In this document: one piece after another, positions 56,225-64,000 of the stretch | Layout of the letters: each line of letters opens with the position of its first letter | Position numbering within the stretch: the first letter of the stretch is position 1 | Source of the DNA: Paenibacillus ottowii | GTDB lineage: Bacteria > Bacillota > Bacilli > Paenibacillales > Paenibacillaceae | Direction: 5' to 3' | DNA: 64,000 nucleotides | NCBI RefSeq assembly: GCF_006874425.1 | Contig: NZ_VIJZ01000002.1 | Span: 434,001 to 498,000 of the forward strand | Position numbers and translations under genes: made by a program | Notes under the pieces: generated by a model | Database searches by the model: none | Told to the model about the DNA's origin: nothing | The model's input: the letters and a program-made list of their open reading frames with translations, nothing else

Positions 56225-56836
56225 ATGAAAAAATGGTTACTCCCCGCGGCTTATGTTTCGCTGCTCTGCATCGCGTTTATCTACAGATATGATTGGCTCG
56301 CCTGGGCAAACAAGCAAACCTCCTTTCCGGGTTTGCTACTGCTCGCATTTTTATTTGCGTTAATTCCGTTTATCCCTTACAAGCTGATTATCGCGTCCAT
56401 TGCTTATGCTGCGGGTGCCTGGCAAGGTGCTCTGATCTGCTGGCTTGGCACTACTTTGGCTGCATTGGTCGTATACAGCGCCGTACGCACCCTGTTCCGT
56501 GATAAAGGACGTGCCTATTTGGAGCGTGTTCCCGCACTGGAGCGCTTTAATCAGGTCATGCAGAGAGAGCCTTTTACTGCCGTGCTACTGGCTCGCCTGA
56601 TTCCAGTCATCCCTCAGGCTGCTGTCAATGTATATGCGGGAGTAGCAGGATTTCCGTTCTGGAGCTTTATGCTAGGTACAGCGATCGGCAAGCTTCCCGC
56701 AATTGCAGTGTATGCTTATGCAGGAGGCACCTTTGCAGAGCATCCAATCACAGGTTTGCTTATTTTGCTGCTATATACTGTACTGGTAGGGGGCGGATTT
56801 GTACTTTACCGAAAAAGAGCCCGGCGCGCCAACTAA
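56225..56836 (+). CDS. TVP38/TMEM64 (DedA-like) membrane protein
   Basis: A 203 aa protein with six predicted membrane segments. The SNARE-associated/VTT motif is visible in ACWLGTTLAALVVYSAVRTLFRDKG and in LLARLIPVIPQAAVNVYAGVAG followed by FMLGTAIGKLPAIAVYAYAG. The family has been linked to lipid scrambling and envelope integrity; the specific role here is unknown. AAGAGGTAT precedes the ATG. Confidence 0.88.
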   Translation: MKKWLLPAAYVSLLCIAFIYRYDWLAWANKQTSFPGLLLLAFLFALIPFIPYKLIIASIAYAAGAWQGALICWLGTTLAALVVYSAVRTLFRDKGRAYLERVPALERFNQVMQREPFTAVLLARLIPVIPQAAVNVYAGVAGFPFWSFMLGTAIGKLPAIAVYAYAGGTFAEHPITGLLILLLYTVLVGGGFVLYRKRARRAN

Positions 56837-57023
56837 ACATAGCACCAATGCGTTTGTATCTTTTCTATAGAATGTTTCGTTGCAGTTTTTGGGACACACT
56901 ACAGCTACGCAACTGAGTACTTTATAATGCTTCATTGGATTTTGCAAAAAACTCGTATATAATTTAATTGTAAGCTATTTAAATTGCAAGTAATTAAACA
57001 TTCTCAGATTGGAGTGATAAAAT

Positions 57024-57995
57024 ATGAGCACCAACAATCCAAACACGGTAGAAAAGGCAACTTTTGCGGGGGGCTGCTTCTGGTGCATGGTCTCCCCTTT
57101 TGAGGAAATGCCCGGTATTTTGAAGGTTAGATCTGGATATACAGGGGGACATACTGAAAATCCTACCTATGAGGAGGTATGCTCTGAAACAACAGGACAT
57201 CTGGAAGCTGTACAGATTACATTTGACCCTCAAGTGTTCCCGTATGAAAAACTATTGGAGTTATTTTGGCAACAGATTGATCCAACGGATGAAGGTGGAC
57301 AGTTTCACGATAGAGGTTCATCCTACCAAACGGCTATTTTCTATCATAATGAAGAGCAACGCATCAAGGCAGAGGCTTCCAAAGAAGCTCTGGCTCAAAG
57401 CGGCCGCTTTGACAAGCCCATTGCTACCTCTATTCTGCCTGCGGCAACTTTTTATGAAGCAGAAGAATACCATCAGGACTACCATAAAAAGAACCCCGCT
57501 CACTACAAACGCTACCGCAAAGGCTCAGGACGTGAAGATTTTATTGAGAAAAATTGGTCTGCCAAGATTGATAAATCCGCTCTCAAAGATAGGTTGACGC
57601 CTATTCAATACGAAGTAACACAAAATAACGCAACTGAGCGCCCATTTCAAAATGAGTTTTGGGATCATGAAGCTGAAGGCATTTACGTCGATATCGTATC
57701 AGGAGAACCTTTGTTTAGTTCACTTGACAAATATGATGCAGGCTGTGGCTGGCCTAGCTTTACCCGTCCGCTGCGCAGTTACAATGTCAAAGAAAAGACC
57801 GATCTCAGTCATTTTATGATCCGTACCGAGGTGCGAAGTCGCGAAGCAGATTCCCATTTGGGGCACGTATTTGATGATGGTCCAGGTCCAGACGGTCTGC
57901 GTTATTGTATCAATTCTGCTGCGCTCCGCTTTGTGCCTCAAGAAGACTTGGAGCGTGAAGGATATGGAGCATATAAATCATTATTTGAAAAGTAA
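57024..57995 (+). CDS. msrAB: Fused peptide methionine sulfoxide reductase MsrA-MsrB
   Basis: Repairs both epimers of methionine sulfoxide. MsrA is N-terminal (about residues 10-165; catalytic GGCFWC with Cys18) and MsrB C-terminal (about 185-320; [10 protein letters not shown], then [26 protein letters not shown] with the catalytic Cys). The 323 aa length fits MsrAB fusions. The MsrB half shows no CxxC zinc motifs. It ends at a strong terminator and stands alone. Confidence 0.95.
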   Translation: MSTNNPNTVEKATFAGGCFWCMVSPFEEMPGILKVRSGYTGGHTENPTYEEVCSETTGHLEAVQITFDPQVFPYEKLLELFWQQIDPTDEGGQFHDRGSSYQTAIFYHNEEQRIKAEASKEALAQSGRFDKPIATSILPAATFYEAEEYHQDYHKKNPAHYKRYRKGSGREDFIEKNWSAKIDKSALKDRLTPIQYEVTQNNATERPFQNEFWDHEAEGIYVDIVSGEPLFSSLDKYDAGCGWPSFTRPLRSYNVKEKTDLSHFMIRTEVRSREADSHLGHVFDDGPGPDGLRYCINSAALRFVPQEDLEREGYGAYKSLFEK

Positions 57996-58013
57996 GCAGC
58001 TGTAAAATCATTA

Positions 58014-58064
58014 GGGCTGACCTGTCATTATCTTTATTAGATGATGACGGGTCAGCCTTTTTTT
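58014..58064 (+). terminator. Terminator of msrAB
   Basis: GGCTGACCTGTCAT / ATGACGGGTCAGCC hairpin followed by TTTTTTT, about 18 bases after the stop. Confidence 0.9.
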
Positions 58065-58090
58065 GAATATGTCAGCACATCCTTATTGAT

Positions 58091-58894
58091 CTAGCTCATC
58101 ACCCACCCAAGCCAAATAGCTAGCGGTACCAGCAATAGCTGGGCTAATAAAGTACCTGTCAAACGCGAGATGATCATCCAACCATACACGCTGTTCATTC
58201 GGACTAAAGGCAGCTCCCCTCGTAGCGTTTTTTCTGACAGCACCGCTAATCTTGGATCAATTAACAGGGTCAACAACACCGTTGCGACGCCATTGATTAA
58301 GCCTGACGACATTGACATTGCCGTCCCTTGAGCAGGCCACAGAAATGACGCATATAAGGCAGATACCACTCCGGTTGTATAAATTGCGGTCACGGCTATA
58401 TTCAAAATAATTAGACGCTTGGGGATTACTCCACTGATCAGCGAGGTAAGCATGGACCAGGTAGGACGCTTTATGTAGTAGCCTGCATACCTCCAGCGAT
58501 TTCGCTTCATTAAATGACGCACTAAAGCCGGAATAGATCCAGTATGCTCCAAATGCACAATCCATCTGGCTGACATACGTACCACGGTTGGATACAGTAA
58601 TATAGCAAGCATAGTTCCAACAGTGGCCGCCAGCAGTACCCCGTGCATATACAATTCCAGTCTCATATCCGTTCCGCCCGATAGTGCCGCCGTTTTAGCC
58701 TGATCGACCATCCCTCCAAGTAAAGGTCCCTGTGCCATATTGGATGTGCGTGAAACCAACAGCAGCATTCCGGCAACGGTTAATGCCAATCCAATCCGAC
58801 GTGCTCGCAAACCACCAAGTCGAAGAGCATAGGACAGGCTATCGGTCGTATGAATGATGATAGTTAGTAAAAAAACGAAACCCCAGGCAAGCAA
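58091..58894 (-). CDS. amj: Amj-like lipid II flippase (DUF2837)
   Basis: A polytopic membrane protein (about seven helices) resembling B. subtilis Amj (YdaH), the alternative lipid II flippase induced when MurJ fails. The N-terminal HTTDSLSYALRLGGLRARRIGLALTV and LLVSRTSNMAQGPLLGG signature is typical. The frame is open to 58930, but a TTG at 58894 has AAAGGAG eight bases upstream and gives 267 aa; the intervening GTG at 58903 abuts the binding site. Confidence 0.82.
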   Translation of the reverse strand: MLAWGFVFLLTIIIHTTDSLSYALRLGGLRARRIGLALTVAGMLLLVSRTSNMAQGPLLGGMVDQAKTAALSGGTDMRLELYMHGVLLAATVGTMLAILLYPTVVRMSARWIVHLEHTGSIPALVRHLMKRNRWRYAGYYIKRPTWSMLTSLISGVIPKRLIILNIAVTAIYTTGVVSALYASFLWPAQGTAMSMSSGLINGVATVLLTLLIDPRLAVLSEKTLRGELPLVRMNSVYGWMIISRLTGTLLAQLLLVPLAIWLGWVMS

Positions 58895-59044
58895 ATGCTT
58901 CACTCCTTTTTCCGGTATTCTGCACACCATTATACGCTTTTTTATAAAATTTTTTTTACAATTTATTCATATTTTAATTTTGTTTGCCTAAGCATATAAC
59001 GGGTAATACATAATACATCACCTGCTAAAAAGGAGTGTGCTACT

Positions 59045-59236
59045 ATGCCTTGGAACAAACATGATTACCCGCCATCCATGAAAAATCTAGAACCTCGTGT
59101 GCGAGAAAAAGCCGTTGATATTGCTAATGCTCTACTCCGCGAAGGCTATGAAGAAGGGCGCTCTATTGCGATTGCCACTGCTCAGGCTGAGGAATGGAAT
59201 AATAATCATCCAGTGGGACAAGATAAGAAGCAGTAG
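59045..59236 (+). CDS. Small YdaT-like protein
   Basis: A 63 aa protein of a widespread small family: WNKHDYPPSMKNLEPRVREKAVDIANALL and GRSIAIATAQAEEWNN, resembling the N-terminal half of B. subtilis YdaT. AAGGAG precedes the ATG. Unlike YdaT it has no C-terminal DUF2188 part. Function unknown. Confidence 0.78.
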   Translation: MPWNKHDYPPSMKNLEPRVREKAVDIANALLREGYEEGRSIAIATAQAEEWNNNHPVGQDKKQ

Positions 59237-59278
59237 AAAAAGTAATTTAAAACTTTCCTGACGAAGCTTGAATACAGC

Positions 59279-59326
59279 GAAAGGGTGTTACGTAAGAAGA
59301 TTTCTCTCCTGACGTAACACCCTTTC
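59279..59326. terminator. Bidirectional terminator
   Basis: GAAAGGGTGTTACGT / ACGTAACACCCTTTC, a perfect 15-base stem between the convergent ydaT-like and YitT-family genes. Confidence 0.85.
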
Positions 59327-59327
59327 C

Positions 59328-60032
59328 TTATCGACGAAGGCTGTGGACGACCGGCACTGTTTTGGCAACCACCTTTTTAGCGGAAATAGCCGCTGGCAGT
59401 ACTTTTTTCACAGGTCGGTGCAATTGGAACGTAGTCGTCCAGGTAATTATTTTTCCGGCAAGCCACACAGCCAGTATAGTAAACATTGTTTCCTTCACAG
59501 GCAGATATAACAGCGATAATCCTAGTACGATAATGTCACTAACGATAAACACGTTGCCGATTTTCCATCCGCGCCACTCGCTGATCAGCAGAGACAAAAT
59601 ATCGTCGCCCCCAGTTGCTCCGCCGAATCGCAATACAATTCCGGCTCCTAAACCTGTGAGCACTCCACAGAGTAGAGCTGCTATCAGCAGATTTCCATGC
59701 AGATCTATAACCAGAGTCGAGTATTTCTCAAATCCTGCATAAAACAGTGAAAAGGCGACGGCTCCGATTAATGCTAGCATCATAAATCTTTTGCCCTTCA
59801 GTACCCATGCCAGCAATATGACGGGGACATCAAGCATCAGCATACTCCATGCTGGAGATATACCAAACGCATAATGACCCAGCAGAGCTAGGCCTGCAAA
59901 GCCGCCCTCTGACAAATGGTTCTGGGCATTAATGTGATAGTAAGTAAAAGCTAAAATGCATGTTCCGAGCAACATGACAGCAATCTGTCTCAGTGCTCCA
60001 TTGTTCACGATAGATTCGTAAGTTTTCCTCAT
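59328..60032 (-). CDS. YitT-family (DUF161) membrane protein
   Basis: A 234 aa protein with five to six membrane helices (TCILAFTYYHINAQNHLSEGGFAG; FGISPAWSMLMLDVPVILLAWVLKGKR; GVLTGLGAGIVLRFGGATGGDDIL). The ATGGDD-type motif is characteristic of YitT. Most relatives have a C-terminal DUF2179 domain; here it is replaced by a short basic tail (KVVAKTVPVVHSLRR). The ATG at 60032 follows GAGGGAG. Transport substrate unknown. Confidence 0.85.
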   Translation of the reverse strand: MRKTYESIVNNGALRQIAVMLLGTCILAFTYYHINAQNHLSEGGFAGLALLGHYAFGISPAWSMLMLDVPVILLAWVLKGKRFMMLALIGAVAFSLFYAGFEKYSTLVIDLHGNLLIAALLCGVLTGLGAGIVLRFGGATGGDDILSLLISEWRGWKIGNVFIVSDIIVLGLSLLYLPVKETMFTILAVWLAGKIITWTTTFQLHRPVKKVLPAAISAKKVVAKTVPVVHSLRR

Positions 60033-60129
60033 ACAGGCTCCCTCGGTTTCTCGTAAGTTTGATGTGGATGAACCCACTCTTACGGAAGTAACCTGGTAAG
60101 ATATGCCTGGAGGACTTGGTCCTTCGCAT
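59929..60129 (-). CDS. Possible small upstream ORF overlapping the YitT-family gene
   Basis: A 66-codon minus-strand frame starts at an ATG (60129) with AGAGGGGA seven bases upstream. The encoded peptide is basic (MRRTKSSRHILPGYFRK) and runs past the start of the YitT-family gene in a different frame. It could be a regulatory leader peptide or chance; no family match is recognised. Confidence 0.3.
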   Translation of the reverse strand: MRRTKSSRHILPGYFRKSGFIHIKLTRNRGSLYEENLRIYREQWSTETDCCHVARNMHFSFYLLSH

Positions 60130-60453
60130 GTACAATCCCCTCTTCCGCAGAGTTGGCTTTCGCAACTTGACGTTACTCCGCGGAAAAGCTAAGTATAAGA
60201 CAGATCAAATCGTTTCCAAATCGTCCTTTGGGGAAGTATCCTTCGGGGACACATGGTATCCTGATCCTTTCTTTTGTGGAATAAAATTCCGACATTTCTG
60301 TGGTGCATATCATTTCTATAATTTATTATACCACACCTTGTCACTTGCTAAACAGCTTGCTTTTTTGCTGCACCATACTTTATTTTATGTGTGAGCATGC
60401 TTTATTGTATGTGCGAGTTAACGTATTATACCAAAGATTTAGCGAATACACAC
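60033..60453. other. Long leader of the YitT-family gene and intergenic region
   Basis: A minus-strand TATAAT (60330-60325) predicts transcription starting about 285 bases before the YitT-family start. The leader has strong local repeats (CCCGAAGGATACTTCCCCAAAGG) and an internal small frame. No known riboswitch consensus is recognised. The rest, next to the EamA gene, is A/T-rich without features. Confidence 0.4.
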
Positions 60454-61380
60454 TTAATGGTTTGAGTGTGTTTTGCTTCCACTTAGATTATTCCCCCTTA
60501 ATTTGGCTGTTCTGCGCTGGTTGGCCATAAATACGCCCCCGAGTATAAGAACCAGACCGGTCAACACGTTCCAACCGATATGCTCATTCAGAAGCAAAAA
60601 GCCCCATACGATAGCACTCACCGGTACAAAATATGTTACAGAAGAAGCGAATTCCGCACTCCCCCGCAAAATCATATAGTTGAACAAAATATATGCTACT
60701 CCTGATCCTAAAACTCCTAGTCCTACTAGAGAACCTAATACGCTTGGAACAATAACGATCGACAAATCTGGTCTCTCTACAATCGCCATCATAATCCCAC
60801 CCCCTGCTGCCGCACCAAACAGTGTCGCAAAGGTAGCCTGATACATGGAAAGATTGGAGAGAAAACGTTTGGAGAGCTGTGTTCCAAATCCGTAGCAGAG
60901 AGTCGCAAGCAGCATACATCCAAAACCTACAGGATCAACTGAAATAATAGATGCAGGATTAATACCCAATAAAATAACAATTCCAATAAAAGCGAGACCC
61001 ATTCCTAACCACTGCAGGCGGTGAAATATAGCTCCGAAAAAGACAAGACCCACCAACATTGTCCATATTGGCGTGGTTGCATTTAATACAGAAGCCATGC
61101 TGCTAGCTATTTTGGTTTCACTAAAACCAATCAACGTCCATGGTAAAACCATATTTACACATGCTACCAGAATAACCGATTTCCACGGAATGCTTTTGAT
61201 TTTAAACGGCTTGCGCATAAGAAGCATTAATAAGACGATAAAAATAAGGCCAAAGCTGGATCGTAGAAATACAATAGTCCACGGTCCTACTTGATGTAGC
61301 AATAACACCTTAATAAACATAAAGGAACCGCCCCAAATAAGGCTCAATAATAATAAAGCTGCATATAATGAACGTGACAA
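60454..61380 (-). CDS. EamA (DMT) family exporter
   Basis: A 308 aa protein with ten predicted membrane helices in two EamA repeats (about residues 5-140 and 155-295). Typical features are LLSLIWGGSFMFIKVLL at the start, GFSETKIASSMASVLNATTPIWTMLVG and YFVPVSAIVWGFLLLNEHIGWNVLTGL. The substrate (amino acid, metabolite or drug) is not readable. It is a single gene on the minus strand. Confidence 0.9.
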   Translation of the reverse strand: MSRSLYAALLLLSLIWGGSFMFIKVLLLHQVGPWTIVFLRSSFGLIFIVLLMLLMRKPFKIKSIPWKSVILVACVNMVLPWTLIGFSETKIASSMASVLNATTPIWTMLVGLVFFGAIFHRLQWLGMGLAFIGIVILLGINPASIISVDPVGFGCMLLATLCYGFGTQLSKRFLSNLSMYQATFATLFGAAAGGGIMMAIVERPDLSIVIVPSVLGSLVGLGVLGSGVAYILFNYMILRGSAEFASSVTYFVPVSAIVWGFLLLNEHIGWNVLTGLVLILGGVFMANQRRTAKLRGNNLSGSKTHSNH

Positions 61381-61685
61381 TATGTAAACCTTCTTTCCCG
61401 ACTTTCTTTACTTAAATTGTAGAAAAGCGACCGCTGTCAAAACGCTATCCACTTCTATGTAAGTTTTTTATCCATTAGCTTAACATAAACTCTGTTTGGC
61501 TGTCATTGGAGATGTACACAAGAATCTTCTGACAAGGACACATGGAAATGCCTCTCCCTGCCCCTTTTCCAATAATTGATGATTGCTTTGGCAACAGAAA
61601 AATCTCTATGATGGGGTATATATAGAACGCGTGTTCTGTATACTTATTATATATTGTAATTTTACTCCAAGTAAAGGAGATATTT
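61381..61685. other. Intergenic region with promoter of the LexA-box gene
   Basis: Divergent region. It holds TTGCTT (61583-61588), an 18-base spacer, TATGAT (61607-61612), a LexA box just downstream and the AAAGGAG of the following gene. A minus-strand open frame here (61475-61882) lacks a binding site and is antisense to the next gene; I do not call it. Confidence 0.6.
61624..61637 (+). promoter_or_regulatory. LexA (SOS) box
   Basis: AGAACGCGTGTTCT contains the full GAAC-N4-GTTC core and obeys the RNRY rule of the Bacillus consensus CGAACRNRYGTTYC, with mismatches only at the two outermost bases. It is a perfect inverted repeat immediately after a TTGCTT-N18-TATGAT promoter, 49 bases before the gene. 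Confidence 0.75.
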
Positions 61686-62099
61686 ATGGCAAACAAAAAG
61701 GTACTTGATAACAAGCATAAAGCTCCTTTGCCTTCTGAAGAAGACGCAGGACTGATTAAGATGTGTGTACTACTAACTCTTGTGCTAGATGTGTTGGAAC
61801 GAGACATTCGTATTATGAATATCTCTCCTCTAAAAATGCCCGATTTATATATTCGTAGCCTGACTGAAGTACAACAGCGCATAACTGTTCAATTAGCAGA
61901 AACAAAGGCGCGAATGAGAAGACAGGGAGTGAAAATATACAGCGAAATCCGAAATCATGAAGGCGTAGAGGTTTTGTATGTATGCCGCGGTTACCAAAGG
62001 CGATTTTTCATGCTCTCCTCCTTTGCTCGCAGTGAGGTTAGGCGTAAACTCGGAGACTACCTGGGAATTGATCTGACCCAAGATTATGCCCCCTTATAA
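61686..62099 (+). CDS. Unrecognised protein, probably SOS-regulated
   Basis: A 137 aa protein of unknown family. Residues about 20-45 form a hydrophobic helix (LIKMCVLLTLVLDVLERDI), and 60-85 a helical Glu/Gln/Arg segment (VQQRITVQLAETKARMRRQG). The second half looks like a small alpha/beta domain (KIYSEIRNHEGVEVLYVCRGYQRRFFMLSSFARSEVRRKLGDYLGI). AAAGGAG lies eight bases before the ATG. The upstream LexA box suggests DNA-damage induction. Codon use and basic C-terminus would suit a phage- or plasmid-derived protein, but no neighbour supports this. Confidence 0.75.
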   Translation: MANKKVLDNKHKAPLPSEEDAGLIKMCVLLTLVLDVLERDIRIMNISPLKMPDLYIRSLTEVQQRITVQLAETKARMRRQGVKIYSEIRNHEGVEVLYVCRGYQRRFFMLSSFARSEVRRKLGDYLGIDLTQDYAPL

Positions 62100-62197
62100 T
62101 TTCGCCTTACCTGCTTCCTTTAATAAAAAAGATTTTAAGTCCATTGGTTACATAGCAAATAATTTGGCTCGTATCTTTAAAAAGGAGAAATATTAAT

Positions 62198-62396
62198 ATG
62201 AAAAAAAAGAGCAGAGCCGCATAAAATGCTAGCTCTACTCATCATTACAACAGGCTGCTGACTATCCAACCCCATGTCAAGGTAGCTATTGTAATGGAAT
62301 AGCGTTGGAATGAGGAATATCCCAGAATCCATTTTCATCCATTGGTCGCTGTCAATATTGCTGAAAACGGTGTTCTAACTAGCTCGCCTCTGTCGC
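62198..62396 (+). pseudogene. Remnant of a Ger(x)C-like spore germination lipoprotein gene
   Basis: After AAAGGAGAAAT a short frame starts MKKKSRAA and stops at 62222-62224. One frame over, MLALLIITTGC (from 62226) reads as the end of a lipoprotein signal with a lipobox Cys, again followed by stop. At about 62309-62390 WNEEYPRIHFHPLVAVNIAENG resembles the C-terminal end of Ger(x)C (GerAC) proteins. Together these suggest a gene reduced by internal deletion and frameshifts to its two ends. The C-terminal match is modest. Confidence 0.5.
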
Positions 62397-64000
62397 TTAG
62401 TTGTTGGATTGATCAGTTGTTGGTTCCGAACCGATAACCTCGTCTGGCTGAGTTTTTGGAGCACTGTTCTGGTTTTCTGATTCAGAAGGTGTCTCCGGCT
62501 CGTTTTCAACAGAAGGTTGTGAAGTATCTGTTGACGGCACATTGTTATTCTCATCAGGCGATTCTAGCTCTGCATCCGTATCAGGAACGGCAGGATCTGT
62601 TTCCTCTGGCGGAACCTCCTCTTGATCTGTTGCAGGTACTTTAATCTCAGGGACATCTTCTTTCTTGATATCTGGTTTGGACGGAACCACTGGTCTAGCA
62701 GAACGTGGAAGCTGTTCTCTTCCGACTTCGGTCGGCACGTACTTTTGGTTAAACCAGTCAGTCACGAGGTGACCCGATTGGCGGGAATACCGCCCTGGCA
62801 GCTTACCTGTTAGACTAGAAACCGTAACTTTCACAACGCCTTCCGGCTGTATAAAATGCTTATTCTTAAAAAGCTCAGGCTGGTCCCTGACCGCCTCATT
62901 CATGATTAGCGCCCACACCGACTGTGCTCTGGAGTGACCTTCTTGAGATAATGTATTAACCTGTTGGCGATAACCAGCCCAGACACCTAACGTAACGTCA
63001 GGTGTGTATCCCATAAACCACACATCACCAAAGTTCTGTGTCGTACCCGTTTTACCCGCGATATCAATGGTACCGTAGCTTTTAAAAGCTTTTTGCAGAC
63101 GTTTGCCAGTTCCTCTCGAATCCGATATAACGGTTCTGAGCATATCGGTCATCAAAAATGCGGTTTGCTGCGAATATACACGCTTTGTCTGTGGTTTAAA
63201 TTCATATACAATTTTACCGTTGGCATCTGTAATTTTACTGATCAAGTGAGGCGTATTATACACGCCCATATTGGGAATTGTCCCATATGCTGCGGTCAGC
63301 TCCTTAACGGATACTCCCTTACTAAGTCCACCTAGAACCCCCGTTTGAGCATGTTCATCCTGTGGTTGAATCGTCGTAATTCCGAGAGAACGCACAAAAT
63401 TCCAAGCGTTTGGAATTTTAACCTCATATAAAAACAGCCTTAATGCAGGGATGTTGATTGATCGGTTGAGTGCTTCACGGGCTGTCATAAGCCCCTCATA
63501 CCTTCTGTTATAATTTTTAGGAATATGATAGCCTTTACGTCCATCTTTCAATATGATTTGCGAATCATCAATAAGACCGGCCGGTTGCGTGTAGCCCTTT
63601 TCCAAAGCAGGTAAATAAGCGGCAATAGGCTTCATGGCAGAACCGGGCTGACGTGTCATTTGAGTTGCATAGTTCATTTGCTCGGTGTTAAAATCCCGAC
63701 CCTCGATCATACCGAGAATAGCCCCCGTTTTATGATCAATCATGATTGCCGCAATCTGTTCTAGTCCCTTCTTCTTACTGTATGGAGAAAAGTTTTGTGG
63801 ATTGGCTGCAATCTGTCGCATGTTGCTATAAATTTTTTTATTTATCGTTGTATAAATTCGATACCCGGAACGTTGCAACTCTTCACGTGTATTTTGAAGA
63901 AGTTCTGCATGCTCAGGCTTAGAAATGTCGGCTGCTGTGAGATTCGGATTTTGCTGAAGTACCAACAACTGAGCAGCCTCTCGCTCTGTTTCCAGCATCA
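62397..64000 (-). CDS. Class A penicillin-binding protein, C-terminal part (PBP1A family), runs off the window
   Basis: The 3' 1.6 kb of a bifunctional peptidoglycan synthase; the N-terminus, with the glycosyltransferase domain, lies beyond the right edge. The transpeptidase domain has the SxxK motif QPGSAMKPIAAYLPAL with the acylated Ser, then the SRSINIP (SxN) region, and KTGTTQNFGDVWFMGYTPD (KTG). A PASTA-like or short beta segment is followed by an extracellular Pro/Glu/Thr/Ser-rich acidic tail (about the last 100 residues), common in PBP1 of Bacillaceae. It is convergent with the Ger(x)C remnant. Confidence 0.93.
   Translation of the reverse strand, partial: MLETEREAAQLLVLQQNPNLTAADISKPEHAELLQNTREELQRSGYRIYTTINKKIYSNMRQIAANPQNFSPYSKKKGLEQIAAIMIDHKTGAILGMIEGRDFNTEQMNYATQMTRQPGSAMKPIAAYLPALEKGYTQPAGLIDDSQIILKDGRKGYHIPKNYNRRYEGLMTAREALNRSINIPALRLFLYEVKIPNAWNFVRSLGITTIQPQDEHAQTGVLGGLSKGVSVKELTAAYGTIPNMGVYNTPHLISKITDANGKIVYEFKPQTKRVYSQQTAFLMTDMLRTVISDSRGTGKRLQKAFKSYGTIDIAGKTGTTQNFGDVWFMGYTPDVTLGVWAGYRQQVNTLSQEGHSRAQSVWALIMNEAVRDQPELFKNKHFIQPEGVVKVTVSSLTGKLPGRYSRQSGHLVTDWFNQKYVPTEVGREQLPRSARPVVPSKPDIKKEDVPEIKVPATDQEEVPPEETDPAVPDTDAELESPDENNNVPSTDTSQPSVENEPETPSESENQNSAPKTQPDEVIGSEPTTDQSNN

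Noticed and set aside
61475..61882. Minus-strand frame of 135 codons
   Set aside because: It is antisense to the LexA-box gene, which has the better start signal and composition.

Overview
The window comes from a spore-forming, low-to-mid GC Firmicute, most likely Paenibacillus of the P. polymyxa type. The call rests on a complete spoIIIA operon, a spore photoproduct lyase, AGGAGG-type ribosome binding sites with frequent TTG and GTG starts, secreted proteins carrying copper-amine-oxidase-like N-terminal domains, and gene order close to the Bacillus subtilis yqx/yqh region. No rRNA, tRNA, CRISPR array, intact insertion sequence or prophage is visible.

Positions 1-31500 follow the B. subtilis chromosome closely. 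On the minus strand, read right to left, they hold mntR, a patatin gene (yqhO), yqhP/yqhQ (plus strand here), yqhR, a Xaa-Pro peptidase (yqhT), efp, lysC, spoIIIAA-AH, accBC, an Asp23-AmaP-DUF2273 trio, nusB, folD, xseAB, ispA, dxs, tlyA, argR and recN. Departures from B. subtilis are lysC between efp and spoIIIAA, no aroQ next to yqhT, a Fur-box-controlled iron-siderophore binding protein between yqhR and yqhQ, and a secreted GHL10 protein between patatin and mntR. A spore photoproduct lyase and ccdA close this part.

Positions 31600-44600 carry metG behind a Met-specific T-box, the zur-yidD pair, a large secreted PKD/copper-amine-oxidase-like protein, and an anaerobic fermentation block (pflA, pflB, adhE, fnr). 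The pflB and adhE promoters each combine an Fnr-type palindrome near -41 with a second TTGTGA-N6-TCACAA-like palindrome at or after the predicted start. This suggests Fnr activation plus a repressor such as Rex.

Positions 44600-64000 are accessory. They hold a decayed DODA-type ring-opening dioxygenase gene, an isolated YvyF-like protein, an HxlR regulator, and a sugar-catabolic block (ThuA, two TIM-barrel isomerases, a Gfo/Idh/MocA dehydrogenase, a divergent AraC regulator, a GH51 arabinofuranosidase with a cre-like site). Next come a second Gfo/Idh/MocA gene, terC behind a yybP-ykoY manganese riboswitch, a TVP38 protein, an MsrA-MsrB fusion, an Amj-like lipid II flippase, a YitT-family protein with a long leader, and an EamA exporter. 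An unrecognised gene behind a near-perfect LexA box, a Ger(x)C-like gene remnant, and the 3' part of a class A penicillin-binding protein that runs off the right edge complete the window.

I found no clearly new multi-gene system. The points most worth a second look are the LexA-box gene at 61686, the two decayed genes, the two-palindrome fermentation promoters, the internal translation start in lysC, and the tandem terminators behind the manganese riboswitch.
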